Source: an uncultured Lachnospiraceae bacterium
GTDB taxonomy: Bacteria > Bacillota > Clostridia > Lachnospirales > Lachnospiraceae
DNA: 64,000 nucleotides
Assembly: GCA_945919795.1 (NCBI GenBank)
Contig: CAMEJJ010000007.1
Location: forward strand, 62,001 to 126,000
Direction of reading: 5' to 3'
Below the pieces are notes generated by a model. The model was not told the origin of the DNA and ran no database searches. It saw only the letters and a list, made by a program, of their open reading frames with translations. Numbering within the stretch: position 1 is the stretch's first letter; the number at the start of each line of letters is the position of its first letter. The position numbers were made by a program, and so were the translations under genes. Of this stretch, positions 62,953 through 64,000 are shown in pieces.

Positions 62953-64000
62953 CTACAAACCGGAAATATCCGGATTCACAATTAACTGTTCTATTTTAGG
63001 CTCCTTCAAAAGATAACTCATATATATTGGAAGATATATGATGTTTTCTTCTTTTTCCACATTTGAAGTTGAAAATACATATGCTCTCTCAAGATGATAT
63101 TCCGAAACATCCAAATAATTATCCAAAGCTTTATGGGACTTATAATTTTTGCCGGACTTAACCTCAATAGGAACAACCTTTCCTCCCATCTCAATCAAAA
63201 AGTCCAATTCCCCCACGTTTTTCTTTTTACAAAAATACGGTTCAAATCCATTTGCTAACAATTGCTGTGCAACGGCATTTTCAAAGTGAGCACCATTGTT
63301 CACTTCTCCATTTTGACTGATTAACTCTATCTTTGTTTCTGCCGGATAAGCACTTGTAAGCAACCCAATGTCACTTGAAAAGAGTCTGAACACATTACTA
63401 CTCTTGCTCGCTAAAAGTGGTATTACCGGAGAAGCAGCATTATAAACCGGTATGACTACGCCCGCATCCTTCAGCCACAAAAAGCTGTTTTCATATCTGT
63501 CAAATTTGAGTTCCTTGTCAAGCATTGTAAAAACAAACTTCTTATTTTGCTTATTCAGTTCAGCCGGCACTATCTCATATATTGATTTCAGCTTAAGTTT
63601 TTTATCTTCATGCTCGTATTGCGAGAAATCTTCCTTATACAGTTCCACAATATCCCGCTGAATCTTATCAACCTCACGGATATCCTTTGTCTCAATATAC
63701 TTTTTAACAGCGTCAGGCATTCCCCCAACAATGAGATACACAAAGAATAGTGACAAAAGCTTCTGGTGAATAAAATCATCTACCGGCTGACATGTCTCAA
63801 ATTTATCCTTAAGCATATCTAAAGTTGTTTTTGAAATTCCATTTGCTACCATGAACTCTTCAAAATCCATTGGATACATTCTAATAATCGATAAGTATCC
63901 AACCGGAGCGGATGAAATACCCTTGAGTTCGACTCCTAACAAAGATCCGCTCATTGCATATCTAAAGCTGCCTTCATCTACGAGAAATTTTATCTTCGTC
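62953..64000 (-). CDS. AAA ATPase with DUF4143 domain, C-terminal part (runs off the window)
   Basis: About 349 residues visible; the frame is open to the window edge (…KIKFLVDEGSFRYAMSGSLL), so the P-loop part lies beyond. Seen are the end of the AAA_14 domain (SGSLLGVELKGISSAPVGYL), a middle helical part (VGGMPDAVKKYIETKDIREV) and the C-terminal DUF4143 PD-(D/E)XK-like domain (GAHFENAVAQQLLANG, ELDFLIEMGGKVVPIEVKSG with D, E and K). Family proteins are common mobile or defence-linked ATPases of unknown action. Confidence 0.9.
   Translation of the reverse strand, partial: TKIKFLVDEGSFRYAMSGSLLGVELKGISSAPVGYLSIIRMYPMDFEEFMVANGISKTTLDMLKDKFETCQPVDDFIHQKLLSLFFVYLIVGGMPDAVKKYIETKDIREVDKIQRDIVELYKEDFSQYEHEDKKLKLKSIYEIVPAELNKQNKKFVFTMLDKELKFDRYENSFLWLKDAGVVIPVYNAASPVIPLLASKSSNVFRLFSSDIGLLTSAYPAETKIELISQNGEVNNGAHFENAVAQQLLANGFEPYFCKKKNVGELDFLIEMGGKVVPIEVKSGKNYKSHKALDNYLDVSEYHLERAYVFSTSNVEKEENIIYLPIYMSYLLKEPKIEQLIVNPDISGL

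Overview
The window reads as a chromosome segment of a low-to-moderate GC Firmicute of the class Clostridia, most likely a Lachnospiraceae gut anaerobe (inference). Supporting signs are a dgt-dnaG-rpoD-trmK-nif3 run, a TGS/threonyl-tRNA-synthetase-like nucleoside kinase, strong AGGAGG ribosome sites, Rpn-family genes and a clostridial-type multisubunit cation/proton antiporter. All genes are on the minus strand except an Rpn nuclease at 20.6 kb and a solitary gene at 39.5 kb. Positions below are listed low to high, so most operons read from right to left.

Core half (1-35.8 kb). 0-8.2 kb: 5' part of hflX, a fragment of a DUF3298 gene, thiN, and a cell-surface O-acylation locus (two MBOAT acyltransferases, two SGNH/AlgX-type partners, one acyltransferase-3), with RNase P RNA (rnpB) directly ahead of it. 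8.6-16 kb: nucleoside kinase, nif3-like, trmK, rpoD, dnaG and a dNTP triphosphohydrolase. 16-21.6 kb: a GerMN-type lipoprotein, then an HAD phosphatase / ROK regulator / MFS transporter operon, and an Rpn nuclease on the plus strand. 21.7-31.1 kb: a ten-gene Mrp/Mbh-like antiporter operon with four NuoL/M/N-like subunits and an MbhE-MrpB fusion. 31.2-35.8 kb: a small acidic protein, a large hybrid histidine kinase, and purA.

Accessory half (35.8-64 kb). This part is visibly more AT-rich and full of duplicated gene ends: a 29-bp copy of the 3' end of a SIMPL gene, two 190-bp near-identical repeats, two broken Rpn genes and an ArsC/Spx-family tail. It carries a macro-domain protein, a PBECR4-like protein behind a structured leader with its own terminator, and an EF-hand-like acidic peptide. 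A defence island of about 14 kb follows (43.6-57.8 kb). In transcription order it is fic, hsdM, hsdS, a small membrane protein, a tyrosine recombinase, a second hsdS, hsdR, a SEFIR-domain protein, a 2-TM membrane protein, a SAM methyltransferase and an overlapping HNH nuclease. One near-consensus promoter sits ahead of fic. Next to the island lie a UPF1-like helicase with a degenerate PLD-like domain and zinc-finger tail, two small Cys-motif membrane proteins, a HipB-like regulator and a truncated AAA/DUF4143 ATPase.

The best candidates for an undescribed system are (i) the SEFIR + 2-TM membrane protein pair, (ii) the translationally coupled methyltransferase/HNH pair, (iii) the UPF1-like helicase with inactivated PLD motif, and (iv) the leader-RNA/terminator/PBECR4-like unit, whose layout recalls type III toxin-antitoxin loci. 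All functional claims rest on reading motifs by eye; no database search was possible.
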